This document shows, piece after piece, positions 1-8,303 of a DNA stretch of 64,000 nt. Every line of letters begins with the position of its first letter. Position 1 is the stretch's first letter. Below the pieces are notes generated by a model. That model made no database searches, was not told where the DNA came from, and saw only the letters and a program-made list of their open reading frames with translations. The stretch comes from Stakelama portus (GTDB lineage Bacteria; Pseudomonadota; Alphaproteobacteria; Sphingomonadales; Sphingomonadaceae), in NCBI RefSeq assembly GCF_003171655.1, contig NZ_QFZL01000001.1, positions 496,001-560,000 of the forward strand, in the 5' to 3' direction. The position numbers were made by a program, and so were the translations under genes.

Positions 1-227
1 ATGTGTTCCAGCCGGGGCACCGGATCCAGATCCAGATCCAGTCGAGCCTCTTCCCGCTCTATGACCGCAATCCGCAGAAATATGTCGACAATATCTTCTT
101 CGCCCAGCCGGAGGATTATCAGAAGGCGACGATCAGCGTCGAACGCGGCGCGGCGAATGCCAGTGCGGTGTGGCTGCCCGTCGTTCCGGTCGATCAGTCG
201 GCCGAAGTCGCTCCGGGTCCGAAATAA
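1..227 (+). CDS. CocE/NonD-type hydrolase, C-terminal fragment
   Basis: Only the last ~75 codons are present. The frame enters from the left edge (codons begin at base 3) and ends with TAA at 225-227. The pattern FQPGHRI followed by IQIQSS, FP and YDRNPQ is typical of the C-terminal jelly-roll (X-Pro dipeptidyl-peptidase C-terminal) domain of CocE/NonD serine hydrolases, which cleave esters or acyl-dipeptides. The catalytic domain lies outside the window, so substrate and activity cannot be judged. An out-of-frame ATG at base 1 gives an Arg/Ser-rich peptide that looks like a shadow. Family assignment rests on this short tail only. Confidence 0.6.
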   Translation, partial: VFQPGHRIQIQIQSSLFPLYDRNPQKYVDNIFFAQPEDYQKATISVERGAANASAVWLPVVPVDQSAEVAPGPK

Positions 228-245
228 AAATCGGGTATTTGTTGC

Positions 246-291
246 GTGAACGGCAGATGAACGCGGTATTTCATCGCTCCCTGCCGTTCAC
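246..291. repeat. Perfect 11-bp inverted repeat downstream of the hydrolase
   Basis: GTGAACGGCAG (246-256) is the exact reverse complement of CTGCCGTTCAC (281-291), with an inner ATGAA/TTCAT dyad (257-261/270-274). It lies 18 bp past the hydrolase stop and has no T-run, so it is a stem-loop that could stabilise or end the transcript rather than a classical terminator. A related arm pair occurs at 18808-18847. Confidence 0.6.
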
Positions 292-352
292 TTCATCGTG
301 GTTTTGAGTAATCACGGGAACTGTAGCAAGGGGATCGTATTGTCCCCTCGCT

Positions 353-1573
353 ATGAACAAGACGCGATATTATGCACAGACGGCTGCGGTGGCGTTTATT
401 GCTGCACTGGCCGTTTCCGCCCCCTCGGCTCAGGCCCAGGATGCTTCGTCCACCACGACGCAGAGCCCGCCCGCGACGCAGTCTGTGCCGGTACCGGCGG
501 TTTCGCCGTTGCCGCAGATTCCGGCGCCGCGGATAAGCCAGCCGTCCCAGCCCGCGACTACGCTTTCCGCGCCGACGGTGCCGCAGAGCGCGCCGAGTCC
601 CGCCACCGTATCGTCGCAGGCGCTCCCCAGCGGCGTGGGTGATCCCGAATCCGCTACCCCGGTGAATCAGGCTGCTGTTGCCCAGATCGAGGAAGAGCGC
701 GCTGCAGCGGCGCAAGCTGCGGCAGAGCGCCGTGCGGCGGCCCGCGAAGCTTCGCGGACATCGGCGACGGCCAGCACCGCTGCTGCTGCGCCTGCGACGT
801 CGGTCGCGAGCGAAACGGCCGCTACCAGCGGTCCCAACCTCGCCGACAGAGCGCTGACGCTCGACGCGGGTGCCGGCTCGGTCGCGCCGCTGAACCAGAG
901 CATTCAGCAGCAGGTCGGTCTGGAGCAGGCGCAGCCCGCTCCGGCTCCGGCGCCGGCTCCGGTGGCCGATCAGGCCTCGGCGGCGAATGACGGTATCGGC
1001 GACGACGTCGCACTGTGGGGCGGTCTTGCACTGATCCTCGGCCTGGGTGGCGTAGGTGCCGCTGCGGCGATGCGCCGCCGTTCGGATAGCGCCGAAACCA
1101 CCCCCGTGGTCGCCAAAACCGAGCCCGTCCGCGAACCGATGCCGGCACGCGACAGCGAACCCGTAGCTGCCAGGCCTGCGATGGCGCGCACGACGCCTGA
1201 ACCGGTGGTGCGGGAGCCTGCCCGCATGGCGCCGTCGGCGATGCCCGCTGCTGCGGTGGCGACAGGGTCGGCCGCCGGGATGGGCCGCCACCAGATCGCG
1301 GCGATGCGCGGCCCGACGTCGGACAACCCGTTCCTGACGCTGCGCAACCGGATGAAGCGCGCGCGCTTCTATGACCAGCGCGAACGTGCGGAAGGCATGG
1401 CGCCGGTCGAACACCGCGCTGTGGAGCAGGCCAGGGCTCCGGCGGCGGCCAAGGCCACGGCGCCTGCGCGCAAGCCGATGGCGGATCCGGTCGCTCGCGC
1501 AAAGGAGAAGATCGGTTCGATCACCGATGCTGCCGCGTGGCAGATCGGCGGAAAACCGTCCTATTCGAGCTAA
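353..1573 (+). CDS. Ala/Pro-rich secreted single-pass membrane protein, unknown function
   Basis: A 406-residue protein I cannot assign to a named family. It has a clear Sec signal peptide (residues 1-29, ending AQA), a long Ala/Pro/Ser/Gln-rich low-complexity region with an Arg/Ala-rich helical stretch near residues 105-125, one strong transmembrane segment (about 219-240, ALILGLGG core) followed by Arg-Arg-Arg, then a basic Ala/Pro-rich tail. Near the C-terminus is a better conserved-looking block, NPFLTLRNRMKRARFYDQ. The predicted topology puts the Ala/Pro segment in the periplasm and the basic tail in the cytoplasm. The ATG follows a small hairpin (329-348). It is monocistronic and is followed by a strong terminator. 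Confidence 0.75.
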   Translation: MNKTRYYAQTAAVAFIAALAVSAPSAQAQDASSTTTQSPPATQSVPVPAVSPLPQIPAPRISQPSQPATTLSAPTVPQSAPSPATVSSQALPSGVGDPESATPVNQAAVAQIEEERAAAAQAAAERRAAAREASRTSATASTAAAAPATSVASETAATSGPNLADRALTLDAGAGSVAPLNQSIQQQVGLEQAQPAPAPAPAPVADQASAANDGIGDDVALWGGLALILGLGGVGAAAAMRRRSDSAETTPVVAKTEPVREPMPARDSEPVAARPAMARTTPEPVVREPARMAPSAMPAAAVATGSAAGMGRHQIAAMRGPTSDNPFLTLRNRMKRARFYDQRERAEGMAPVEHRAVEQARAPAAAKATAPARKPMADPVARAKEKIGSITDAAAWQIGGKPSYSS

Positions 1574-1620
1574 GTCACAGCTCTACCGCGCTACCAGTTG
1601 CGTATCGTAGCGCAGGGGAG

Positions 1621-1656
1621 GGGGCGATCCGGTCAGGGATCGCCCCTTCTTTTTTG
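1621..1656 (+). terminator. Rho-independent terminator
   Basis: GGGGCGATCC (1621-1630) pairs with GGATCGCCCC (1637-1646), followed by a T-rich run (TTCTTTTTT). It lies 48 bp after the stop of the 406-residue protein gene and is read on the plus strand. Confidence 0.9.
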
Positions 1657-1818
1657 CGTGAACATCGCCGAGCCCGACAAGGATCGCACGCCAAGGTTCG
1701 GCCTAAAGGCACAATAAATCGGATATGGATTTGTAAAATAACCCCGATAGTATTTACGAGAATTCGCTTTCAGCGGTGAATAGCCGCGAAGCGATCCCGG
1801 GATGACAGGGGGGTATTG

Positions 1819-2685
1819 ATGCATTTCGGCGTGATGATGGGATTGTCGCTCGCTATTTTGGCCGGGCAACCGGAAACTGCCCGCGATCCGGAGATATTGC
1901 AGCGCGCCGGGCCCTGGAACCTGCATTATGACGAGGATGCCTGCTATCTCATCCGCAGCTTCGGCGAGGGGCGCGACCAGGTCACCATACGCATGGCCAA
2001 ATACGGCTTTGGCGATACGTTTGATTTGCTGCTGGTCGGCAGCCGGTTTCGGGATGGATCGGTATTTTCCGACGTCCGACTGGCCTTTGGAACCAATGGA
2101 ACGCCTTTTGAAAAAGGCGGCATTTACGGGACCGCCGGCGATTCGCGGATGGTGATGCTGAACAGTGTCCGCATGGACGGATATAGCGGCGATGCCGACG
2201 ACGAAGAGGCTCCGCCGATCACTGCCGAGCAGGAAGCGGCGATGGATCATATCGTCATGTCGGGCCGGCATTGGGGCGCCATCCAGCTGCAAACCGGGCC
2301 GCTCGACAAGCCGATGGCAGCATTGCGTCAATGCGTCAGCCATCTGGTCGAAAAGTGGGGATATGATCCGGAAGTCATTACCGGTCTGTCGCGACAGGCG
2401 AGGAAAGCGCCGGGTTCGCGCGACTGGCTACTGTACACCGATTATCCCGATTCTGCGCGCATGCGCGGCCAGAACGGCTCGATTCTCGTCCGGCTCGATG
2501 TCGATGCAACGGGCAAGGTGACGGGATGCAAGCTGCTGGAAAATGCCGGCCTGCCGCAATTTGGCGAGATTACCTGTCGCCGCATCGAGGAGCGGGCAGT
2601 GATCGAACCTGCACTGGACGCCAATGGCAATCCGGTTCCGGATTTCATTATCCAGCGGGTCAACTGGCAAATGGGCCGCTCCTGA
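1819..2685 (+). CDS. TonB-C-terminal-like secreted protein
   Basis: A 288-residue protein starting at the ATG at 1819, which has an AGGGGGG ribosome site 5 bp upstream (a TTG immediately before it is less likely). The N-terminus is a short hydrophobic leader (GVMMGLSLAILAG). The last ~80 residues (DYPDSARMRGQNGSILVRLDVDATG split by short loops, then W-Q-M) have the shape of a TonB C-terminal domain. The middle ~150 residues match no family I recognise. There is no ExbB/ExbD or receptor nearby, so a classical energy-transducing role is not supported; stand-alone TonB-C proteins of unknown role are common in sphingomonads. It converges on rplL across a shared terminator. Confidence 0.7.
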   Translation: MHFGVMMGLSLAILAGQPETARDPEILQRAGPWNLHYDEDACYLIRSFGEGRDQVTIRMAKYGFGDTFDLLLVGSRFRDGSVFSDVRLAFGTNGTPFEKGGIYGTAGDSRMVMLNSVRMDGYSGDADDEEAPPITAEQEAAMDHIVMSGRHWGAIQLQTGPLDKPMAALRQCVSHLVEKWGYDPEVITGLSRQARKAPGSRDWLLYTDYPDSARMRGQNGSILVRLDVDATGKVTGCKLLENAGLPQFGEITCRRIEERAVIEPALDANGNPVPDFIIQRVNWQMGRS

Positions 2686-2696
2686 CCCGGATGCAC

Positions 2697-2733
2697 GAAA
2701 AAGGGCGGCCCGTTTCCGGACCGCCCTTCTTTT
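2697..2733. terminator. Bidirectional terminator between the TonB-like gene and rplL
   Basis: The AAGGGCGG/CCGCCCTT arms (2701-2708/2721-2728), extended by two more pairs past one mismatch, are flanked by an A-run on the left and a T-run on the right. It can therefore end both the plus-strand gene and the minus-strand rplJ-rplL transcript. Confidence 0.9.
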
Positions 2734-2759
2734 CGTAGCTCGCAACGAGCCGTACGAGC

Positions 2760-3137
2760 TTACTTGAGCTCGACGGTGCCGCCGGCTGCTTCGATCTGAG
2801 CCTTGATCTTTTCGGCTTCGTCCTTCGACACGCCTTCCTTGACGGCCTTGGGAGCGCCTTCGACCAGCGCCTTGGCTTCGGTGAGGCCGAGACCGGTGAT
2901 CGCGCGGACTTCCTTGATCACGTTGATCTTCTTGCCACCGTCGCCGGTGAGAACAACGTCGAATTCGTCCTTCACTTCTTCAGCAGCCGCAGCAGCGCCG
3001 CCGCCAGCCGGGCCAGCAACCGCAACCGCGGCAGCAGCCGAAACGCCCCACTTTTCTTCGAGCATCTTCGAGAGCTCGGCAGCTTCGAGAACGGTCAGCT
3101 CGGAGAGCTGGTCGACAATAGCATTCAGGTCAGCCAT
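2760..3137 (-). CDS. rplL: Ribosomal protein L7/L12
   Basis: The 125-residue stalk protein of the 50S subunit, which recruits and activates translation GTPases. The layout is canonical: N-terminal dimerisation helix region (residues 1-33), Ala/Gly-rich hinge (about 35-55), and a C-terminal factor-binding domain carrying [21 protein letters not shown] and ending GGTVELK. ATG at 3137. It lies 53 nt downstream of rplJ in the same operon. Unusually, rpoB does not follow; the transcript stops at a bidirectional terminator. Confidence 0.98.
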   Translation of the reverse strand: MADLNAIVDQLSELTVLEAAELSKMLEEKWGVSAAAAVAVAGPAGGGAAAAAEEVKDEFDVVLTGDGGKKINVIKEVRAITGLGLTEAKALVEGAPKAVKEGVSKDEAEKIKAQIEAAGGTVELK

Positions 3138-3190
3138 TTTGATTTCCTTCGAAAAATCAGATTAATTCAGGGTAATTGGTCGCAAGCCGC

Positions 3191-3706
3191 TTATGCGGCG
3201 TCCTTCGCGCCATAGGCGCCGAACACACGCGCAAGCTGACCCGCCGGTGCCTGGGTGACAGAAGCCAGCTTCTGCGCCGGAGCCTGGATAAGGCCGACGA
3301 TCTTGCCGCGCAGTTCATCCAGCGACGGCAGCGAAGCGAGCGCTTTCACGCCTTCCACGTCGAGCATGGTGCTGCCCATCGCGCCGCCGACGATTTCGAG
3401 CTTGTCGTTCGTCTTGGCGAATTCGTTGACCACCTTGGCAGCAGCCACGGGGTCGACGGACGTGGACAGCGCCGTCGGACCGGTCAGCAGGTCGGAAAGA
3501 CCTGCGTAATCGGTGCCCTCGAGCGCGATCTTGGCAAGGCGGTTCTTGCTGACCTTGTAGCTCGCACCGGCTTCACGCATCTTGTTGCGCAGGTCCGTCG
3601 ACTGGGCGACGGTCATGCCAAGGTTGCGGGTGACAACCACCACGCCAACCTCGTTAAAGGTGCGATTCAGCTCGGCAACGGCTTCGGTCTTCTGGGAACG
3701 ATCCAT
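3191..3706 (-). CDS. rplJ: Ribosomal protein L10
   Basis: 171 residues; L10 anchors the L7/L12 dimers to 23S rRNA at the stalk base. I place the start at the ATG at 3706 (protein begins MDRSQK), which has a GGAGACC ribosome site; an in-frame upstream extension would run through the leader and is not L10-like. The RNA-binding N-terminal part contains [20 protein letters not shown] and the C-terminal helix that carries L7/L12 is present. First gene of rplJ-rplL. L10, or the L10-L12 complex, normally represses its own mRNA leader. Confidence 0.97.
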   Translation of the reverse strand: MDRSQKTEAVAELNRTFNEVGVVVVTRNLGMTVAQSTDLRNKMREAGASYKVSKNRLAKIALEGTDYAGLSDLLTGPTALSTSVDPVAAAKVVNEFAKTNDKLEIVGGAMGSTMLDVEGVKALASLPSLDELRGKIVGLIQAPAQKLASVTQAPAGQLARVFGAYGAKDAA

Positions 3707-3950
3707 GCCGGTCTCCTCAATATGGGCCCCGAAAGGCCCGGTTGCGTCGAGCGACGGGCGACATGCCCGAAGCCCTCGTCCGAGGGGCATGATCGTCAGC
3801 GCCAGGGTTTCCCCGGGGCAGACCCGAACGCGACCATCGCTGGCAGCGGCCGGAAAAATCCTTCCCCGTCTCGGCGAGAAATCAAGACCGGCAGATTCCG
3901 GTCACTCGCTGTCTCGGACGGATGCCGACGGAGCAAGCTCCATCGGCGAA
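3707..3950 (-). promoter_or_regulatory. rplJ 5' leader (probable L10 autoregulatory region)
   Basis: About 240 nt between the inferred transcription start and the rplJ ATG holds no gene. On the minus strand it contains two compact hairpins near the start codon: ATGCCC...GGGCAT (3764-3792 region) and GGGCC-TTTC-GGGGCCC (3722-3738 region). Long structured leaders bound by L10 or L10(L12)4 are known for this operon in many bacteria. I infer the same here but did not fold it or match it to the Rfam model. Confidence 0.45.
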
Positions 3951-3956
3951 GCGCGC

Positions 3957-3984
3957 CAATTAGCGGCGCACCCGTGAAAGTCAA
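3957..3984 (-). promoter_or_regulatory. Putative sigma-70-type promoter of rplJ-rplL
   Basis: On the minus strand, TTGACT (3984-3979) and TAATTG (3962-3957) are separated by 16 bp. It sits directly upstream of the rplJ leader and downstream of the preceding minus-strand lipoprotein gene, which fits an independent rplJL promoter. Confidence 0.45.
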
Positions 3985-4006
3985 GCGAAACGCGCGTTAA
4001 AAGCGC

Positions 4007-4336
4007 CTAGTGGGCGGGAGCCTCGCTCCGGTCGACGCGCGACGTCATGCCGGTTGCGGCGGCGTCGTCGAGCATCATTTCATCCTCGCGCAGACCCGTG
4101 CTCGTGTTGCCGACGGGTGCGGCGGCGGGGGGCGTCGCGCTTGCCGTCGGTTCCGCCACCGGTTCGGCTTCCGGTTCGACGAAATTCGCCATCGGCGTAT
4201 CATAATTGATCGTTTCGACCACTTCGCCGGTGCTGTTGTCCGGTTCGGTGACATCTTCGGTCTTTACCGAGCACCCGGCGAGCGAAAGCGCCGCGACGAG
4301 CGCGAGCGGAGCAGTCCTGAGCATCAGTTTCGTCAT
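4007..4336 (-). CDS. Small lipoprotein, unknown function
   Basis: 109 residues starting at the ATG at 4336 (AGGAG 7 bp upstream; a GTG one codon earlier is possible). It has a lipoprotein signal peptide with lipobox LAGC, so the mature protein starts at that Cys and is lipid-anchored in the periplasm. The mature part is acidic and Pro/Ala-rich with no recognisable domain (PEAEPVAEPTASATPP). It lies 11 bp downstream of the L,D-transpeptidase on the same strand and is probably cotranscribed, which hints at an envelope role. Confidence 0.7.
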   Translation of the reverse strand: MTKLMLRTAPLALVAALSLAGCSVKTEDVTEPDNSTGEVVETINYDTPMANFVEPEAEPVAEPTASATPPAAAPVGNTSTGLREDEMMLDDAAATGMTSRVDRSEAPAH

Positions 4337-4347
4337 CACCCTTCTCC

Positions 4348-5886
4348 TCAGCGGTCGGCGATCTGTTGGGCCTGGGCGCGGCTTTCGATCTTGTCGGCAA
4401 GCTGTGCGTCCCAGCCATAGGGATCGTCGAGAAAATACATCGTCCCGTCAGAGCCGACATAGGACGTCCAGTAAAGCAGAAATACCGAGACCGGAGTCTT
4501 CAGCGGCGCGCGCACCGTTTCGCCCGACGCAATGGTCTCGTCGATCTTTGCGACCTGCCAGTCGGGATTGTCGGCAAGCAGCAGCCGCGCCAGCGCCGCC
4601 GGTCGCGACAGGCGGACACAGCCATGGCTCGCCAGACGATCGGTCCGGTCGAACGCGGCCTGTGCCGGCGTATCGTGCAGATAGACGGCATAGGGATTGT
4701 CGAAATCGAACTTGTAGCGACCAAGCGCGCTTTTCGATCCGGCGCGCTGTTGCAGCCGCGTCTGGCCATTGCCCAGTTCGATCACGCGGAAATCATTGGC
4801 CGCGAGATAGCCGGGGCGCGCCCGCTCCTTGGGCCAGAGTTCGTTGGCCGCGATCGAGGAGGGCACATTCCACGGAGGATTGAGCACCACGCTGGTGATC
4901 GTCGAAGAAAGCATCGGCGTTTCATGCCCCGGCGATCCGGTGACCACGGTCATCGATCCGACCGGATCGTCGCCCTTGAACAAGGTCAGCACTGCCGCGG
5001 CGATGTTCACCTGAATACGGTTCACCGGCAATTCGCGCGGAATCCAGCGCCAGCGCTCCATATTCGCCATGATCTGGCGAATGCGATCGCCCACCGGCAC
5101 GTTGATCGCGCGCAAGGTGGCAGGCCCGACGACACCGTCGACGGCCAGACCATAGCGGGCCTGGGCACGCTTCACCGCTTCGGCAAGGTCCGCGTCGAAC
5201 AATTTGGGATCGGCGGGGTCTTCCGCGGTCAGCGTGGCGACGGTGATCACCTGGCTATCCTCGATCGCCAGCCGCTTGCGCAGTGCCTCGACGCGCGGAT
5301 CGCTGTCGCCCTCGCGCAGCGAAGGGCCGGTCGCCACGGCCTGCCATCCGCCCGCCGCTTCGATCGAGCGATAGCGGGCAAGCCCGTCGCGCAATGCGTC
5401 ATAGCCGGCATAGGGCGGCGGCAGCGAACGGATCCACTGCGCCAGCCGATCCTCGCGCACTGCCGCGACGAAACCGGGAAGCGGGTCATATTCGGCCGGA
5501 CGCAGGCCCCAGTCGGATTCGAAATCCTCGGGCGCCAGACGGCCGCTATGCACTGCCTTGGCATAATCGAGCGCGGCGCTGACCAGTGCCGGACCGCCGC
5601 TGGGCAGAGGCGGGGGCTCGCTGTAGCGCAGCCCCTGGGTCAGATAGCGTTCGGCCAGCAATCCGGCGAGTTCGGTCTGTTGTCCGGCGGTGAGCGTCGG
5701 CAGTGCGACCGGCGCGGAAGCAGCCTGTTGTCCGGGCAGCGGTTGCACGATCGGGCTCGGCGCTGCGGTCGGCACCGGAGAGGGGGCAGGCGATGGCGTG
5801 CCCGATACCTGCGCGGCGGCAGGTACGGCGCCAAGTGCGAGTGCAGCCGTGGCCGCGATCCAGCGAATGCGCACGGATCGGGTCAT
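4348..5886 (-). CDS. Murein L,D-transpeptidase (YcbB/LdtD type)
   Basis: A 512-residue periplasmic enzyme that forms 3-3 peptide cross-links in peptidoglycan or attaches ligands to it. Start at the ATG at 5886, with GGAG upstream (a TTG four codons earlier is weaker). Features in order: signal peptide (1-25), Pro/Ser linker, large N-terminal region, peptidoglycan-binding helices (ARYGLAVDGVVGPATLRAIN), and the YkuD catalytic domain with HDTP and the SHGCVRLS motif. The nucleophile is Cys423. Length and order match the YcbB family. It sits as an insertion between rplA and rplJ together with a lipoprotein gene. Confidence 0.93.
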   Translation of the reverse strand: MTRSVRIRWIAATAALALGAVPAAAQVSGTPSPAPSPVPTAAPSPIVQPLPGQQAASAPVALPTLTAGQQTELAGLLAERYLTQGLRYSEPPPLPSGGPALVSAALDYAKAVHSGRLAPEDFESDWGLRPAEYDPLPGFVAAVREDRLAQWIRSLPPPYAGYDALRDGLARYRSIEAAGGWQAVATGPSLREGDSDPRVEALRKRLAIEDSQVITVATLTAEDPADPKLFDADLAEAVKRAQARYGLAVDGVVGPATLRAINVPVGDRIRQIMANMERWRWIPRELPVNRIQVNIAAAVLTLFKGDDPVGSMTVVTGSPGHETPMLSSTITSVVLNPPWNVPSSIAANELWPKERARPGYLAANDFRVIELGNGQTRLQQRAGSKSALGRYKFDFDNPYAVYLHDTPAQAAFDRTDRLASHGCVRLSRPAALARLLLADNPDWQVAKIDETIASGETVRAPLKTPVSVFLLYWTSYVGSDGTMYFLDDPYGWDAQLADKIESRAQAQQIADR

Positions 5887-6112
5887 TCCAGTCTCCAATT
5901 CACTACTCCCTCGATCGGCCGTCGTGGCGGCTGCCCGGCCGTGCCCTGTCGAACCTATGCAATATCCAGCCTGAACACGCCAGCGAAGGCGCGCTTTTTC
6001 CTTTTCGGCCGATGGCGGTGTTCAATCCCGGTCTATCGCAAAAACAGATTGTTTTTAACACGATAGGCGGGCGTTCGGTTCCCGGATCGCGTGCCGGGCC
6101 CGGATCGGGACA

Positions 6113-6146
6113 TGAAAAAAGGGCCGGGGTTTCCCCCGACCCTTCG
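6113..6146 (-). terminator. Terminator of the rplK-rplA operon
   Basis: Minus-strand hairpin AGGGTCGGGG/CCCCGGCCCT (bases 6120-6143, one mismatch) followed by a T-run (the AAAAAA at 6115-6120 on the plus strand). It lies 37 bp past the rplA stop. Confidence 0.88.
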
Positions 6147-6180
6147 TTCGTTGCTTTCAGTTCCTCCCCGAAAGCTCGTT

Positions 6181-6873
6181 TCAGGCAGCGCCGACTTCCG
6201 CGACGTCCACCTTCACGCCCGGGCCCATCGAAGACGACAGAGCGACCTTGCGCAGATACTTGCCCTTGGCCCCCGAGGGCTTGGCCTTGACCACGGCATC
6301 GACCAGCGCATCGAAATTCTTGCGCAGATCGTCGTTCGAGAAGCTGGCCTTGCCAATTCCCGAATGGATGATGCCGGCCTTTTCGACGCGATATTCGACC
6401 TGACCGCCCTTGGCGGCCTTCACCGCTTCGCCGACGTTCATGGTCACCGTGCCCAGCTTCGGGTTCGGCATCAGGCCCTTGGGGCCCAGAACCTTACCCA
6501 GACGGCCGACGACACCCATCATGTCGGGGGTCGCGATGCAGCGATCGAAATCGATGGTGCCGCCCTGAATGGTTTCCATCAGGTCTTCGGCGCCGACGAT
6601 GTCCGCACCGGCTTCCTTGGCTTCATCGGCCTTGGCGCCCTTGGCGAACACGGCGACGCGAACGGTCTTGCCGGTGCCGGCGGGCAGCGTGACGACGCCA
6701 CGGACCATCTGGTCGGCGTGACGCGGATCGACGCCCAGGTTCAGCGCGATTTCGATCGTTTCGTCGAACTTGGCGGTGGCGTTGTCCTTGACCAGCTTGA
6801 TGGCTTCATCGACGCCGTGCAGCTTGTCGCTGTCGATCGTCCAGGCCTTCTGCTTCTTGCTTACCTTAGCCAT
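6181..6873 (-). CDS. rplA: Ribosomal protein L1
   Basis: 230 residues; L1 forms the mobile stalk of the 50S subunit at the E site and usually represses its own operon. The hallmark block [12 protein letters not shown] and the C-terminal [17 protein letters not shown] are present. ATG at 6873, only 4 bp after the rplK stop, so the two are cotranscribed and probably translationally coupled. A terminator follows; rplJ is about 2.5 kb further on under its own promoter. Confidence 0.98.
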   Translation of the reverse strand: MAKVSKKQKAWTIDSDKLHGVDEAIKLVKDNATAKFDETIEIALNLGVDPRHADQMVRGVVTLPAGTGKTVRVAVFAKGAKADEAKEAGADIVGAEDLMETIQGGTIDFDRCIATPDMMGVVGRLGKVLGPKGLMPNPKLGTVTMNVGEAVKAAKGGQVEYRVEKAGIIHSGIGKASFSNDDLRKNFDALVDAVVKAKPSGAKGKYLRKVALSSSMGPGVKVDVAEVGAA

Positions 6874-6877
6874 GGGA

Positions 6878-7309
6878 TCAGCCCTCCACCACTTCGAGGC
6901 CCATTGCGCGGGCGCTGCCTTCGATGATGCGGGTCGCCGCTTCGATATCGTTGGCGTTCAGATCCTTCATCTTCAGCTCGGCGATTTCGCTGAGCTTCGA
7001 TCGGGCGATCTTTCCGGCGGAAACCTTGCCCGGCTCCTTCGAACCCGACTTGAGGTTCGCGGCCTTCTTGATGAGGAAGGTTGCCGGCGGCGTCTTCGTG
7101 ACGAACGAGAACGAACGGTCGGCATAGACGGTGATGATCGTGGGGATCGGCATCGCCTTTTCCATGTCGCCGGTGGCGGCATTGAAAGCCTTGCAGAATT
7201 CCATGATGTTCACGCCGCGCTGACCCAAAGCGGGGCCGATCGGCGGCGAGGGGTTTGCGGCGCCCGCGGGCACCTGCAGCTTGATATAGCCGGTAATTTT
7301 CTTGGCCAT
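6878..7309 (-). CDS. rplK: Ribosomal protein L11
   Basis: 143 residues; L11 forms the GTPase-associated centre with 23S rRNA and is needed for RelA-type stringent sensing. The sequence is canonical: N-terminal [24 protein letters not shown], then an rRNA-binding C-terminal domain. ATG at 7309. First gene of rplK-rplA, here separated from nusG by about 5 kb of unrelated genes, whereas nusG-rplK are adjacent in most bacteria. Confidence 0.98.
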   Translation of the reverse strand: MAKKITGYIKLQVPAGAANPSPPIGPALGQRGVNIMEFCKAFNAATGDMEKAMPIPTIITVYADRSFSFVTKTPPATFLIKKAANLKSGSKEPGKVSAGKIARSKLSEIAELKMKDLNANDIEAATRIIEGSARAMGLEVVEG

Positions 7310-7410
7310 CTCTACTCACTCTGTTGCTGGTGTTGGCGTCGCGGAAATCCGCGCCGCAGCACCGGTTCAAGTTTAGCGGTCCGTGCGGCCGTCCCGTCGG
7401 GGCGACCTCC

Positions 7411-7437
7411 CGCAAATTCCATTGCGCCGCAAATTCC
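7411..7437. repeat. Short direct repeat in the rplK leader
   Basis: CGCAAATTCC occurs at 7411-7420 and again at 7428-7437, 17 bp apart, in the untranslated leader between the rplK start and its probable promoter. The significance is unknown. Confidence 0.4.
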
Positions 7438-7461
7438 TTTGCAATGCCATGGAAGCGCGCG

Positions 7462-7490
7462 CCTGTAGCGTAAGCCGTTGCCAAGTGCAA
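7462..7490 (-). promoter_or_regulatory. Putative promoter of rplK-rplA
   Basis: On the minus strand, TTGCAC (7490-7485) and TACAGG (7467-7462) are 17 bp apart. This would give a leader of roughly 145 nt before the rplK ATG. The match is moderate and inferred from position only. Confidence 0.35.
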
Positions 7491-7504
7491 CTGCGCGTCG
7501 ATAC

Positions 7505-7533
7505 TTGCGATTGCGCGGATCGCGGACTAAACG
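7505..7533 (+). promoter_or_regulatory. Putative promoter of the Mn riboswitch transcript
   Basis: TTGCGA (7505-7510), a 17-bp spacer, then TAAACG (7528-7533). A start near 7540 would begin the RNA almost exactly at the first paired base of the riboswitch (7542), which supports the call. Confidence 0.45.
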
Positions 7534-7541
7534 CAAGGCGT

Positions 7542-7652
7542 CATCTGGGGAGTAGCCAGTCGTCCGCAAGGACGGGCTCCGTCGTCAACATACTCGGTCG
7601 AGAGGCCGTGGCGCGGAGAGGGCGGCATTGTCCGTTCAGGCGAGACCAAATG
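7542..7652 (+). ncRNA. yybP-ykoY (manganese-sensing) riboswitch aptamer
   Basis: The conserved family elements occur in order: GGGGAGTAGC (7547-7556), GTCGTCAACA (7581-7590), and GGCGAGACC (7639-7647). The closing stem P1 is CATCTGG (7542-7548) with CCAAATG (7646-7652), one mismatch. Two internal helices lie between them. Members of this class bind Mn2+ through the two conserved loops and switch on Mn-exporter genes. The gene 79 bp downstream is a TMEM165/GDT1-family (MneA-type) transporter, one of the families known to be controlled by this RNA. Recognised by eye, without a covariance search. Confidence 0.85.
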
Positions 7653-7668
7653 GCATTGCACCTTCGCC

Positions 7669-7728
7669 CCGGCCGGGCGGAAGGCGCGATGCCGTTTGTT
7701 CGCCTGTCGCCCGGCCCGGAGATTTTTT
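7669..7728 (+). terminator. Riboswitch expression platform: terminator/sequestering hairpin before the exporter ATG
   Basis: GGCCGGGCG (7671-7679) pairs with CGCCCGGCC (7708-7716), continued inside by AGGCG/CGCCT (7682-7686/7701-7705). The stem is followed by GGAGATTTTTT and the ATG at 7731. The T-run makes it a plausible intrinsic terminator, and the GGAG ribosome site lies right at the hairpin foot, so control could be transcriptional, translational or both. Confidence 0.7.
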
Positions 7729-7730
7729 GC

Positions 7731-8303
7731 ATGGAAGCCTTTCTTACATCGACGGCGGTCGTCGCGCTTGCCGAGATCGGTGACAAGACGCAGCTGCTCG
7801 CGATTCTGCTCGCGACGCGGTTTCGCAAGCCGGTGCCGATCATCCTCGGCATTCTTTTCGCGACACTCGCCAACCATTTCCTCGCCGCGCTGGTGGGGCA
7901 CAGCGTCGCGTCGATCCTGCAGGGCGACTGGTTTCGCTATCTGATCGCGGCGTCGTTCATCGCCATGGGGCTGTGGACGCTGATCCCGGACAAGATGGAC
8001 GAGGATGACGCGCCGAAGGCATCGCGTTTCGGTGCCTTCGCGACAACGCTGGTCGCGTTCTTCCTCGTCGAAATGGGCGACAAGACCCAGGTTGCGACGG
8101 TGGCGCTCGGCGCGCAGTTCGACAATCTGTTCTTCGTCACTGCGGGCACGACATTGGGAATGATGATCGCCAATGTGCCGGCGGTGTTCCTGGGCGAAGC
8201 GTTGCTGAAGCGCGTGCCGATGCGCACGGTCCATCTGGCCGCCGCGGGATTGTTCATCGTCATCGGCCTTTGGGTGGTCGCCGAAACGGCGGGGCTGATC
8301 TAA
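7731..8303 (+). CDS. TMEM165/GDT1 family manganese exporter (MneA type)
   Basis: A 190-residue inner-membrane protein with about six transmembrane helices arranged as two homologous halves. Each half carries the family motif E-x-GDKTQ: EIGDKTQ at residue 15 and EMGDKTQ at residue 114. Family members (UPF0016; GDT1, TMEM165, MneA) are cation/H+ exchangers exporting Mn2+ or Ca2+. The start is the ATG at 7731; upstream in-frame ATGs fall inside the riboswitch. The manganese riboswitch argues for Mn2+ as substrate. Its TAA stop overlaps the stop of the convergent response-regulator gene. Confidence 0.92.
   Translation: MEAFLTSTAVVALAEIGDKTQLLAILLATRFRKPVPIILGILFATLANHFLAALVGHSVASILQGDWFRYLIAASFIAMGLWTLIPDKMDEDDAPKASRFGAFATTLVAFFLVEMGDKTQVATVALGAQFDNLFFVTAGTTLGMMIANVPAVFLGEALLKRVPMRTVHLAAAGLFIVIGLWVVAETAGLI

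Noticed and set aside
4366-6066. A 566-codon open frame on the plus strand opposite the L,D-transpeptidase
   Set aside because: It is Arg/His-rich antisense of a well-supported gene with no recognisable domains; such long antisense frames are common in GC-rich DNA.
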